DNA from: Cellulosilyticum sp. I15G10I2
GTDB lineage: Bacteria; Bacillota; Clostridia; Lachnospirales; Cellulosilyticaceae
Reading direction: 5' to 3'
DNA length: 64,000 nt
NCBI RefSeq assembly: GCF_900095725.1
Contig: NZ_FMMP01000006.1
Coordinates: forward strand, 992,001 to 1,056,000
Below are positions 9,112 through 16,678 of the stretch, piece after piece. Below the pieces are notes generated by a model, which saw only the letters and a list, made by a program, of their open reading frames with translations, was not told the origin of the DNA and made no database searches. Within the stretch, counting starts at the first letter, position 1. Each line of letters starts with the position of its first letter. A program made the position numbers and the translations under genes.

Positions 9112-10470
9112 TTAATTTTTAAAACTATGAATAGGTGCAGGAATTCTACCGCCTCTTGCTATAAAGTCCTCACACTTATAAGGGTTAACTGACATAATAG
9201 GCGCATAGCCTAAAAGGCCACCAAATTCTACTTGCTCTCCAACTGTTTTGCCTTCGACTGGTATAATACGGACAGCTGTTGTCTTTGCATTAATCATACC
9301 AATAGCCATTTCATCAGCAATAATACCCGAAATAGTTGATGCACTTGTTGAACCTGGTATCGCTATCATATCAAGCCCGACTGAGCAAACACACGTCATA
9401 GCTTCAAGTTTTTCAAGCGTCAGAGCCCCTTGTTCTGCAGCACGAATCATGCCATGGTCTTCGCTAACAGGAATAAATGCTCCACTTAATCCCCCTACAT
9501 AAGAAGATGCCATAACACCTCCTTTTTTTACGCAGTCATTAAGAATTGCAAGAGCCGCAGTCGTTCCGGGCCCGCCTACCATCTCAATACCCATTTCTTC
9601 TATAATTTCAGCAATACTGTCTCCAATAGCTGGAGTAGGCGCAAGGGATAAGTCGATAATGCCAAATGGCACCCCTAAAATTTGTGAAGCTTCTTTTGCA
9701 ACCATCTGCCCTGCTCTTGTAATTTTAAAAGCAGTTTTCTTCACCATCTCACACATTGTTTCAAAATCCTTGCCTCTTACATTCTCAAGTGCTTTCTTAA
9801 CCACACCAGGACCACTTACTCCAACGTTGATAACAACATCTCTTTCGCCTACGCCATGAAATGCGCCTGCCATAAAAGGATTATCTTCAGGTGCATTGCA
9901 AAAAACTACAAATTTTGCACACCCAATGCTATCTCTATCTGCTGTACGTATAGATGTTTCTTTAATGATCTCACCAATTCTTTTAACTGCATCCATATTA
10001 ATCCCAGTACGCGTAGTTCCTAGATTAACAGAAGAACACACTCTTTCTGTTACATCTAAAGCTTCTGGAATAGATTCTATAAGTACAGTATCTGCTGGCG
10101 TACAACCTTTATGCACAAGAGCTGAAAATCCTCCTATAAAATTAATCCCTACTGTTTTTGCAGCACGGTCTAATGCTTTTGCAATCGGCACATAGGAATT
10201 CGCCTTAGTTGCTCCTCCTATAAGAGCAATAGGTGTAACAGAAATACGTTTATTAACAATAGGAATACCATACTTCTTAGATATATTTTCACCTGTTTGT
10301 ACCAAGTGTTCTGCTTTAGTTGTAATCTTCTCATAAACATTGTGACACAATTTATCCATATCATCACTAATACAATCCAACAGGTTAATGCCCATTGTAA
10401 TAGTACGAATATCTAAATTTTCTTCCTCTATCATTTTATTTGTCTCTTGCACTTCAAACCTTGATATCAT
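9112..10470 (-). CDS. UPF0210 / PFL family protein (DUF711)
   Basis: A 452-residue cytosolic protein matching the UPF0210 (DUF711) family over its full length: conserved stretches include [49 protein letters not shown] and [11 protein letters not shown]. Gly-rich loops suggest ligand binding; the fold has been compared with glycyl-radical (pyruvate formate-lyase-like) proteins, but I see no glycyl-radical motif. Function is unknown. The ACT-domain gene lies 96 bases upstream on the same strand, a partnership seen widely in Firmicutes and archaea that suggests a shared amino-acid-related role. Confidence 0.9.
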   Translation of the reverse strand: MISRFEVQETNKMIEEENLDIRTITMGINLLDCISDDMDKLCHNVYEKITTKAEHLVQTGENISKKYGIPIVNKRISVTPIALIGGATKANSYVPIAKALDRAAKTVGINFIGGFSALVHKGCTPADTVLIESIPEALDVTERVCSSVNLGTTRTGINMDAVKRIGEIIKETSIRTADRDSIGCAKFVVFCNAPEDNPFMAGAFHGVGERDVVINVGVSGPGVVKKALENVRGKDFETMCEMVKKTAFKITRAGQMVAKEASQILGVPFGIIDLSLAPTPAIGDSIAEIIEEMGIEMVGGPGTTAALAILNDCVKKGGVMASSYVGGLSGAFIPVSEDHGMIRAAEQGALTLEKLEAMTCVCSVGLDMIAIPGSTSASTISGIIADEMAIGMINAKTTAVRIIPVEGKTVGEQVEFGGLLGYAPIMSVNPYKCEDFIARGGRIPAPIHSFKN

Positions 10471-10524
10471 ATAATTATCCCTTTCTATATTACCACAAAC
10501 TCATATTACGCTTTAGCTTCTAAT

Positions 10525-10576
10525 GAATCTTTAGATTCTGATGAATCTTTAGATTCTGATGAATCTTTAGATTCTA
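10525..10576. repeat. 18-bp tandem repeat, three copies, each with an internal palindrome
   Basis: GAATCTTTAGATTC occurs at 10525, 10543 and 10561 with an exact 18-base period (linker TGAT; the last copy runs into TATG). Each unit is a 6-bp inverted repeat (GAATCT, 2-base spacer, AGATTC). The array lies in the 96-base gap between the ACT-domain and UPF0210 genes and provides the stop codon of the former. Confidence 0.9.
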
Positions 10577-10836
10577 TGCATACTGTCAAATATGTCCTGA
10601 TGTTGAAGTTTAATATCTACTTCAATAGCTTTGCCCAGCTCAGAAAGTTTATCTACTAATTCTACGAATTCTACGTTAGTATATGCTAAATCCACTACCA
10701 TTAACATATTAAAATAACCTTGTAAAATTGTTTGTGAAATATCTAAAATATTAACATTTTGATCACTCAGTAAAGTACACACCTTACCTATAATACCAAC
10801 CTTGTCTTTTCCTATAACTGTAATAATACCTTTCAT
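10567..10836 (-). CDS. ACT domain protein, UPF0237 family
   Basis: An 89-residue single ACT domain. It begins with ITVIGKDKVGIIGKVCTLLS and contains NVNILDISQTI, both typical of UPF0237, and ends in SMHRI as family members usually do, so it is full length. ACT domains bind amino acids and regulate partners; the natural partner here is the UPF0210 protein encoded next. The TAA stop falls inside the first unit of the 18-bp repeat. It lies 13 bases after the FtsA-like gene, so the two may be co-transcribed. Confidence 0.92.
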   Translation of the reverse strand: MKGIITVIGKDKVGIIGKVCTLLSDQNVNILDISQTILQGYFNMLMVVDLAYTNVEFVELVDKLSELGKAIEVDIKLQHQDIFDSMHRI

Positions 10837-10849
10837 TTCTTGCCTCCTA

Positions 10850-12871
10850 TTATTTTTTCCAATAAATTTCTAGTTTATCTTTATCATTCAAATCATCTGT
10901 CAATGCAGCTGGCTCTCCATTTTTTATTAATTGGATAGTTCCTTGCGGTTTCGTTAAATCAAATGGAATATAATCAAATATCGCCGCAAGCATATAAGGT
11001 GTTTCTTTTTCTGGAAGCACAACTACTTGATTATTGACTGTAATAAAAATTTGTCTTTTTTCCAAATGATCTTCATTAAGCATTTTAGCATCTGCCAAAG
11101 GTACTTCATGAGAAATATCTTCGAGTATAGTATGCGGTATATCATCTATTAAAATAGAGTCTCCCTTTTGTAGTTTATAATCTAATGCAACTCTATTAAA
11201 ATTAACTGTTATAATTTTATCTTCATTACTTAATGAAAGTAAATCAAGCAATGCGCCTAAATCACTGGGAACTACTAACCTTACATCATCATTTTCATTA
11301 ATTTGATAATCCAGCGGTACACAATCATTATTAACCATCATAATGGGTATAGTAAACACTGCCCCATTAACAGTGATTTCAAACATCTCACTTATATATT
11401 GTGAAATAACTGCTTGACCATCAGTCCCAGGCTTTGCCTTTTCGACTTGTATAATATCTTCCTCAGTGAGTATATCATTAATTGTAGCCTCGTTACCATT
11501 TAAGAAAATCCTTGCAGGCATGCCATTTTCGCCCTTTAACCTCTGACGCTCACCATTTAATTTAAACATAAGTGTTTTTCCTTTTTTAGGAAAAATCTCA
11601 GTATGTTCAATACCTGCAGCAACTATCGCATCTAAAATAGTAAGCTTTTTAGCTTTTAGAAGCTCAATCTTACGGTCATTTAAAATAACTGTTATAATCT
11701 CATTATATCTGCTGTGCATACTTGTAATACAAATCCCAAGAGGTGTTATCATTTGAGGTGCATTAATAATACCTGCTTGATCAATTATATTTACAACATT
11801 TTCTGATGTCCTTAGGGCAACCCTTTCTGGAACAAGCCTTAAGCGCTTAGCCAACTGCGCTGTAACTGACAGCATTTGACTGCCTCCTCCTACACAAAAA
11901 ACCGCATTAGGAGGGCTGTCCCCATTTAGTTCTAATATCTTTTCAGCAATATTTTGAGTAAGAGTTTCCAAAACAGGCAAGATAATTTGTCTTACTTCCT
12001 CTACAGTAACTTGGTGAGATAGACCTAATATGTCGCTAAATTCAATCATTTCTGATGAATGCAATTGTTTTTTAATCGTTTCTGCTGTATTAAAATCAAC
12101 CAAATATTGATGTACAATCGCTTCTGTGACTTCATCTCCTGCTATTGGAATCATCCCATACGCGGTTACACTTCCACCTTTTGTAATAGCGATATCAGAC
12201 GTGCCTGCACCTATATCCACCAAAGCTAAATTAAGAAGTCTTAAATTATCAGGAATCACTGCATTAATCGCAGCTATTGGTTCGAGTGTGAGATTTATAA
12301 CTTTAAGCCCTGCTCTCTCTGTAACCGCATACAAGCTGTCAATGACAAGCTTCGGTAAAAAGGTTACAATAATCTTTGCACTTATATTTGTCCCTTTATG
12401 TCCTTCTAAACTAGTAATAATATATCCATCTAAGTAATAATTAATTACAGAATAAGCCACACAAAAATAGTCCATTTTAGAATTAATTTTCCGCTGTTCC
12501 TCTTTTGCTTTTTCTACACCATAAAGTTCTAAATTATGTACATCCGCTAGTGTAAATTCTTGAACTTCTTCGTAGGTGTTTTCAACAGATACGATCTGTG
12601 TATTTAACGCTCTTCCTGCCGCAGCAATTGCTACCTCGCTTAACTGTGTATTAAGCTTCTGTTCCAAACTTGTTTTAACTTGACAAACAGCTCGAGATAC
12701 TTTCTGTATATCGTGAATTTGCCCATCTAACATGGCTCTTTCTTCATGTTCGATACTTTCGTAGGCAAGAACAACAAATTTATTATTTTCCTTATAGCCT
12801 ACAGTACCTATAATCGTTCGCGTTCCAATATCAAGTCCAAACATTAATTCTTCATTTGAATAACTTGCCAT
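10850..12871 (-). CDS. FtsA-like actin-fold ATPase with long C-terminal extension
   Basis: A 673-residue protein. Residues 1-400 are FtsA/PilM-like: the phosphate-1 motif MFGLDIGTRTIIG, an SHS2-like insertion after AIAAAGRALN, phosphate-2 ALVDIGAGTSDIAI and adenosine-binding VFCVGGGSQM. The remaining roughly 270 residues are not FtsA; they look like successive small beta-rich modules, with recurring phrases such as NDILTEEDIIQVEKAKPG and ALTDDLNDKDKLEIYWKK near the C-terminus. There is no membrane-targeting amphipathic tail of classic FtsA and no ftsZ nearby. Such proteins occur in Clostridia beside the true division gene; the role is unknown, with a cytoskeletal or envelope scaffold function as inference. 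GGAGG lies 7 bases before the ATG. Confidence 0.82.
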   Translation of the reverse strand: MASYSNEELMFGLDIGTRTIIGTVGYKENNKFVVLAYESIEHEERAMLDGQIHDIQKVSRAVCQVKTSLEQKLNTQLSEVAIAAAGRALNTQIVSVENTYEEVQEFTLADVHNLELYGVEKAKEEQRKINSKMDYFCVAYSVINYYLDGYIITSLEGHKGTNISAKIIVTFLPKLVIDSLYAVTERAGLKVINLTLEPIAAINAVIPDNLRLLNLALVDIGAGTSDIAITKGGSVTAYGMIPIAGDEVTEAIVHQYLVDFNTAETIKKQLHSSEMIEFSDILGLSHQVTVEEVRQIILPVLETLTQNIAEKILELNGDSPPNAVFCVGGGSQMLSVTAQLAKRLRLVPERVALRTSENVVNIIDQAGIINAPQMITPLGICITSMHSRYNEIITVILNDRKIELLKAKKLTILDAIVAAGIEHTEIFPKKGKTLMFKLNGERQRLKGENGMPARIFLNGNEATINDILTEEDIIQVEKAKPGTDGQAVISQYISEMFEITVNGAVFTIPIMMVNNDCVPLDYQINENDDVRLVVPSDLGALLDLLSLSNEDKIITVNFNRVALDYKLQKGDSILIDDIPHTILEDISHEVPLADAKMLNEDHLEKRQIFITVNNQVVVLPEKETPYMLAAIFDYIPFDLTKPQGTIQLIKNGEPAALTDDLNDKDKLEIYWKK

Positions 12872-12882
12872 ATCAACGCCTC

Positions 12883-13791
12883 CTACTCTTTAAGTATACT
12901 TCGCATTAATTGAACGTGAGTTTTAGGGTGTATTGTATTAATATAACAATGTGTTGCGAGTTCAAATCCAGCCCAGTGTGTAAGCCTTGGAATAATCTTA
13001 ATATAAAAATGATAATCCAGAGCATTATGAAGCCCACCACTCATAAAACAGATGTTGAAAGAGACATTTTCTTTCAAGTGCTCATACGCCGTCAAAAGGG
13101 TCTTTAGTAAAGCTCCCGCCTTTTCAAGTTCTTGAGGTTCAAGCTCTCCATAGTGTTTCCTATGCAGCTTAGGCACCAACCATGTTTCATGTGCAAATTC
13201 TGAAGATGTAGGGGCTATAGCTATCCATTTATCATTTTCTAAAATAATATCACTTTTGTCTATCTCCTCAAGCTTATGACAGATATAACAGTTTTGCATT
13301 TGATCATAAAATCTATTGTAGTGACTATATTGTTGTGCCATCTGGTAAGGTATTTGACTTAAAGCAACAATCTGCCAATGTGAATGCCTAATACTTGCGC
13401 CAGCATTCTTACCCGAATTTTTAAAAATCTGAATAAATTCAATTTTAGGATCTTGAGCAATTTGCATCCATCTTTTTTGCATCGTATCAAGAAGTATTGT
13501 CCAATGACTATTCGAAAAATCTTTGGGTAATTGAAGATGCCTAGGTGTATCTATGACAACATCATGCACACCATAAAGCTCATGATTATAGCCACATATA
13601 GGATATTTGTTGTTAACTATTTTTATTAAAAAATTATTTTCTTGTTTGACTTCAAGCCATACTTTTTCAATATCTGATTCATGCCCTGGGCAAAAAGGAC
13701 ATGTGTGTACCAATTCATCAACAGCAGGCCTATTCTTTCTATTTTCAGCAACAATACAGCTCTTTAATAAATAGGGATCTTCATATATCAT
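12883..13791 (-). CDS. GalT-like nucleotidyltransferase (HIT superfamily)
   Basis: A 302-residue protein of the galactose-1-phosphate uridylyltransferase type. CPFCPGHE (about residues 31-38) supplies a zinc-binding Cys pair; the catalytic HIT-type motif is HSHWQ (near 137-141) in place of HPHxQ of GalT, and a second CxxC (CYICH) follows. The C-terminal DYHFYIKIIPR matches the second HIT half. The nucleophilic middle His is retained. It could transfer a nucleotide to a sugar phosphate or act as a phosphorylase of related dinucleotides; no Leloir pathway genes are adjacent. Start at ATG 13791 with AAAGG upstream. It lies 11 bases before the FtsA-like gene. Confidence 0.78.
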   Translation of the reverse strand: MIYEDPYLLKSCIVAENRKNRPAVDELVHTCPFCPGHESDIEKVWLEVKQENNFLIKIVNNKYPICGYNHELYGVHDVVIDTPRHLQLPKDFSNSHWTILLDTMQKRWMQIAQDPKIEFIQIFKNSGKNAGASIRHSHWQIVALSQIPYQMAQQYSHYNRFYDQMQNCYICHKLEEIDKSDIILENDKWIAIAPTSSEFAHETWLVPKLHRKHYGELEPQELEKAGALLKTLLTAYEHLKENVSFNICFMSGGLHNALDYHFYIKIIPRLTHWAGFELATHCYINTIHPKTHVQLMRSILKE

Positions 13792-13890
13792 AAAAATTTG
13801 CCTTTCTTTTTAATCATTTTACTATATAGTTCATCAAATTAAAAGCAATAATATTAATGCAATTAAGAAGTAGCCTACTTAATTAGCAGA

Positions 13891-15501
13891 CTACTCAATC
13901 ATCCATTCTTCAACATTTGCAAAAATATTTAGTGGCGTTGGTTTAATTTCACCAGCTATCTTCTCCTTAGTAATCAGAACTTTTTTCTTGAAAAATAAGC
14001 TAATATAAGGATTTTCTTGTGCAAAATATTGCTGCAGCTTGCTATACGTGTTTACAGCAGTGCTTTCTGTTGACAAAAATGCTTGCTGCAGTAAATCATC
14101 CATTTTCTCATCTTTATAATTAGCATAGTTCTCCCCGCTTAGCATCTTGCTTGAATGAAGTGCAAAACTTAAATCAAGCGCATAGGATAGTTGCCACCCT
14201 CCTAGAAAAGCATCATATTGTTTAGTTTCAATCCGTGATAGATAAATGTCTTTATCTACTATTTCAATATTTACATCTATGCCAACTTCCTTGTACATCT
14301 TTTTAATTTCATCAGCTATTTTCACTCTATCCTTATTTTCAGCATTCACTAAAAGATTAAAAGAAAAAGGTATATCATTCTTAGTCATAAGCCCCGTTTT
14401 ATCATCTCGCTCATATCCCTCCTGCGTCAAAAGCAATTTCGCCTTTTCTTTATCAGACTCTTGAACTTTTAAACTTTTATCTACCAAATAAGATGATGGA
14501 CTAATCGGTGTGTCTGTTACGATCACATGATCTAAATAATATAAATAAGCCATTTTTTGACGATCTAATGCATAAAGTAGGGCCTTCCTAACATTACTGT
14601 TTTGAAACATGACTTTATTAAAGTTGACGCCCATAAATTCATAGATATTAGAGGTAAACTCATAGGCTTTTGATGATTTATCACTTGCATACTTACCCCA
14701 TTCAGTAATATTGGTATAGACTACATCTATAAGATTTTGCTTAAATGAATGCAGGCTGCTCTCTTCATCAGGAATAATACTTACTTCAATTTCTTCAATA
14801 TGAGGCGTCCCTTTAAAGTAATGATTATTGGCTTCCAGCCTAATATTTTTAAGAGGTGTCATTGACTTAAAAATATAAGGACCTGATCCAATTGGAATAA
14901 TGTTTAGGGACCTATTATCAGCCACATCATAAATATGTTTAGGGATGATCGGGAAAAATAAAGTTTGCAGAACACCACTAAAAGGTTGCCTGTACAAAAT
15001 TTTAAATGTCGTATCATCGATCTTTTCTAAACTCGCAACATTATCTACAGCCTGTTTGTATGGACTATCTTGTATTTTTTGAATTTGTTCCATACTAAAA
15101 ATAACGTCTTCTGTTGTCAGTGGCATACCATCGTGCCAATTAATATTATTATTTAGAGTAATCGTAATTGCTGTATTATTTTCATTAAGCATCCATGAAT
15201 GTGCCACGTTAGCACTAACGGAACCATTTTCTTCAATATTGATAAGCGGACTAAACAGTAGAAGTAATGTTTGCTGTACATTGTCTTGGGTATTATAAAG
15301 CGGGTTAAGTGTTTCAGGAACATTCATTGCAATAGTCATTTTATTCTCTGAAGGTTTATTAGTTTGAGCATCTAATGGCACTTCTTGAGTTGGCATATTA
15401 TTTACCGGCTCGTCTTTAACAACCATATCAAACGAATTGCAGCCTACACATAACATTAAAGCTATGAGACTTATACCAAGCATTTTATAACTTTTCATCA
15501 T
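13891..15501 (-). CDS. Extracellular solute-binding lipoprotein, family 5 (peptide/nickel type)
   Basis: A 536-residue secreted lipoprotein. The signal peptide ends in LCVGC with the lipidated Cys at about residue 21. The body has the hallmarks of SBP_bac_5: ETLNPLYNTQDN, a WHDGMPLTTEDVIFS segment, GSGPYIFKS, and ALLYALDRQKMAYLYY. These proteins deliver oligopeptides or similar ligands to an ABC permease, but no opp/dpp permease or ATPase lies nearby, so it either uses a distant permease or acts as an orphan sensor. The lytic transglycosylase gene starts upstream with only 15 bases between them, hinting at a shared transcript and possibly at cell-wall peptide uptake (inference). Confidence 0.88.
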   Translation of the reverse strand: MMKSYKMLGISLIALMLCVGCNSFDMVVKDEPVNNMPTQEVPLDAQTNKPSENKMTIAMNVPETLNPLYNTQDNVQQTLLLLFSPLINIEENGSVSANVAHSWMLNENNTAITITLNNNINWHDGMPLTTEDVIFSMEQIQKIQDSPYKQAVDNVASLEKIDDTTFKILYRQPFSGVLQTLFFPIIPKHIYDVADNRSLNIIPIGSGPYIFKSMTPLKNIRLEANNHYFKGTPHIEEIEVSIIPDEESSLHSFKQNLIDVVYTNITEWGKYASDKSSKAYEFTSNIYEFMGVNFNKVMFQNSNVRKALLYALDRQKMAYLYYLDHVIVTDTPISPSSYLVDKSLKVQESDKEKAKLLLTQEGYERDDKTGLMTKNDIPFSFNLLVNAENKDRVKIADEIKKMYKEVGIDVNIEIVDKDIYLSRIETKQYDAFLGGWQLSYALDLSFALHSSKMLSGENYANYKDEKMDDLLQQAFLSTESTAVNTYSKLQQYFAQENPYISLFFKKKVLITKEKIAGEIKPTPLNIFANVEEWMIE

Positions 15502-15516
15502 CTTACGATTTCCTCC

Positions 15517-16062
15517 TTAGTACCTATATAAAAATTGGTAGACCTTGTAATGCTGCTTAACTCTTTTTACATATAATTTCGTTTCTCTAAAAGGCATATC
15601 ACTTAGTGACTTGCCATCTTGACTATATCTGGGATTGTTTCGCCATTTAGCTATATTCCCGCTTCCTGCATTGTAGGCTGCAAGCGCTAAGTCAACATCC
15701 TCATTATATTGTCTAATAAGTTTTGAGATATACCAGCACCCAATCTGTATATTGATATCCGGTTTAAATAATGTCTCATGCGAGTAATTGCTAATAGCAA
15801 CCTCTTCGGCACCCCATGCCCCTGTTTTGTCCATAATCTGCATTAATCCTTTTGCACCGCTTCGAGATATTGCATTTGGATTATGCTTGCTCTCTGTCTT
15901 CATAATGGCATAAATGAGAAGTGGATCCACCTCATACTCCTTAGCATATTTATAGACCACCTCTTTGTAAGCTTGGGGATATAAACTATAAATACATAAA
16001 ACAGCAAGTCCTATACAAATAACACTCTTTATTATTAAGCTCCCAAAAAATACCTTTTTCAA
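15517..16062 (-). CDS. Soluble lytic transglycosylase (SLT domain)
   Basis: A 181-residue protein with one N-terminal membrane/signal segment (about residues 8-28) and an SLT catalytic domain. The catalytic Glu sits in YAIMKTESKHNPNAISRSG, followed by GLMQIM and the conserved ALAAYNAG. It would cleave the beta-1,4 MurNAc-GlcNAc bond of peptidoglycan outside the membrane, leaving anhydromuropeptides. The start is TTG with AAGGAG 8 bases upstream. It begins 12 bases after coaE. Family and activity are secure; the process it serves is not visible. Confidence 0.9.
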   Translation of the reverse strand: MKKVFFGSLIIKSVICIGLAVLCIYSLYPQAYKEVVYKYAKEYEVDPLLIYAIMKTESKHNPNAISRSGAKGLMQIMDKTGAWGAEEVAISNYSHETLFKPDINIQIGCWYISKLIRQYNEDVDLALAAYNAGSGNIAKWRNNPRYSQDGKSLSDMPFRETKLYVKRVKQHYKVYQFLYRY

Positions 16063-16074
16063 AACAATAACTCC

Positions 16075-16668
16075 TTATAAATGAACTAATAAATTTTTTA
16101 TCTGCTCTCTAGTATTTTGAAGGGATGAACTATTATCTATCACTGCATCTGCCACATGGCTAAATTCTTCCCACTTCTTTTGAGCTTTAAACCTCTCTAG
16201 TATCTGTTCTTTAGCAAGTCCTTGTCTTTGCATAATGCGTGTTATTCTTGTTTCATCTTCTGCATATACAGCAATTACCTTATCTGTTAATGGCAATAGG
16301 CCAATTTCTATTAAAAGGGCTGCATCAATAATAACAATGTCAAAACTATCTTCTCGTCTGGCTCTTCTAATTTGTCTTTCTACCTCTTCATAGATTAATG
16401 GATGCATAATCTTGTTGAGAAGTTGTAATTTTTCTGGTGTCCTAAATACAATTTCACCTAATTTTTCTCTTAAAATATTTTGCTCTGAAGATAAGATAGA
16501 GGGCCCAAATGCTTTAATAACCAAGTGGTATCCTGTATGTCCTTTAAGCAAAATATTATGACCTATCTCATCAGCAGAAATAATAAAAGTCTTTTTTAAT
16601 GTTTTAATAAATGAAACAACCGTTGTCTTTCCAGCGCCTGTCCCTCCAATTATTCCTATAACTTTCAT
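16075..16668 (-). CDS. coaE: Dephospho-CoA kinase
   Basis: A 197-residue P-loop kinase, normal length for CoaE, performing the last step of coenzyme A synthesis (phosphorylation of the 3' hydroxyl of dephospho-CoA). Walker A is GGTGAGKTT at residues 8-16; ISADEIGHNIL matches the substrate-binding DxD-type region, VIIDAALLIEIGL the CoA-binding strand, and RITRIMQRQGL the lid. The order polA-coaE-lytic transglycosylase is common in Clostridia. Eleven bases separate it from polA. Confidence 0.94.
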   Translation of the reverse strand: MKVIGIIGGTGAGKTTVVSFIKTLKKTFIISADEIGHNILLKGHTGYHLVIKAFGPSILSSEQNILREKLGEIVFRTPEKLQLLNKIMHPLIYEEVERQIRRARREDSFDIVIIDAALLIEIGLLPLTDKVIAVYAEDETRITRIMQRQGLAKEQILERFKAQKKWEEFSHVADAVIDNSSSLQNTREQIKNLLVHL

Positions 16669-16678
16669 CCTCTGTCTC

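Noticed and set aside
9248-10195. Three plus-strand open frames inside the UPF0210 gene
   Set aside because: They mirror conserved coding sequence on the other strand and have no start signals.
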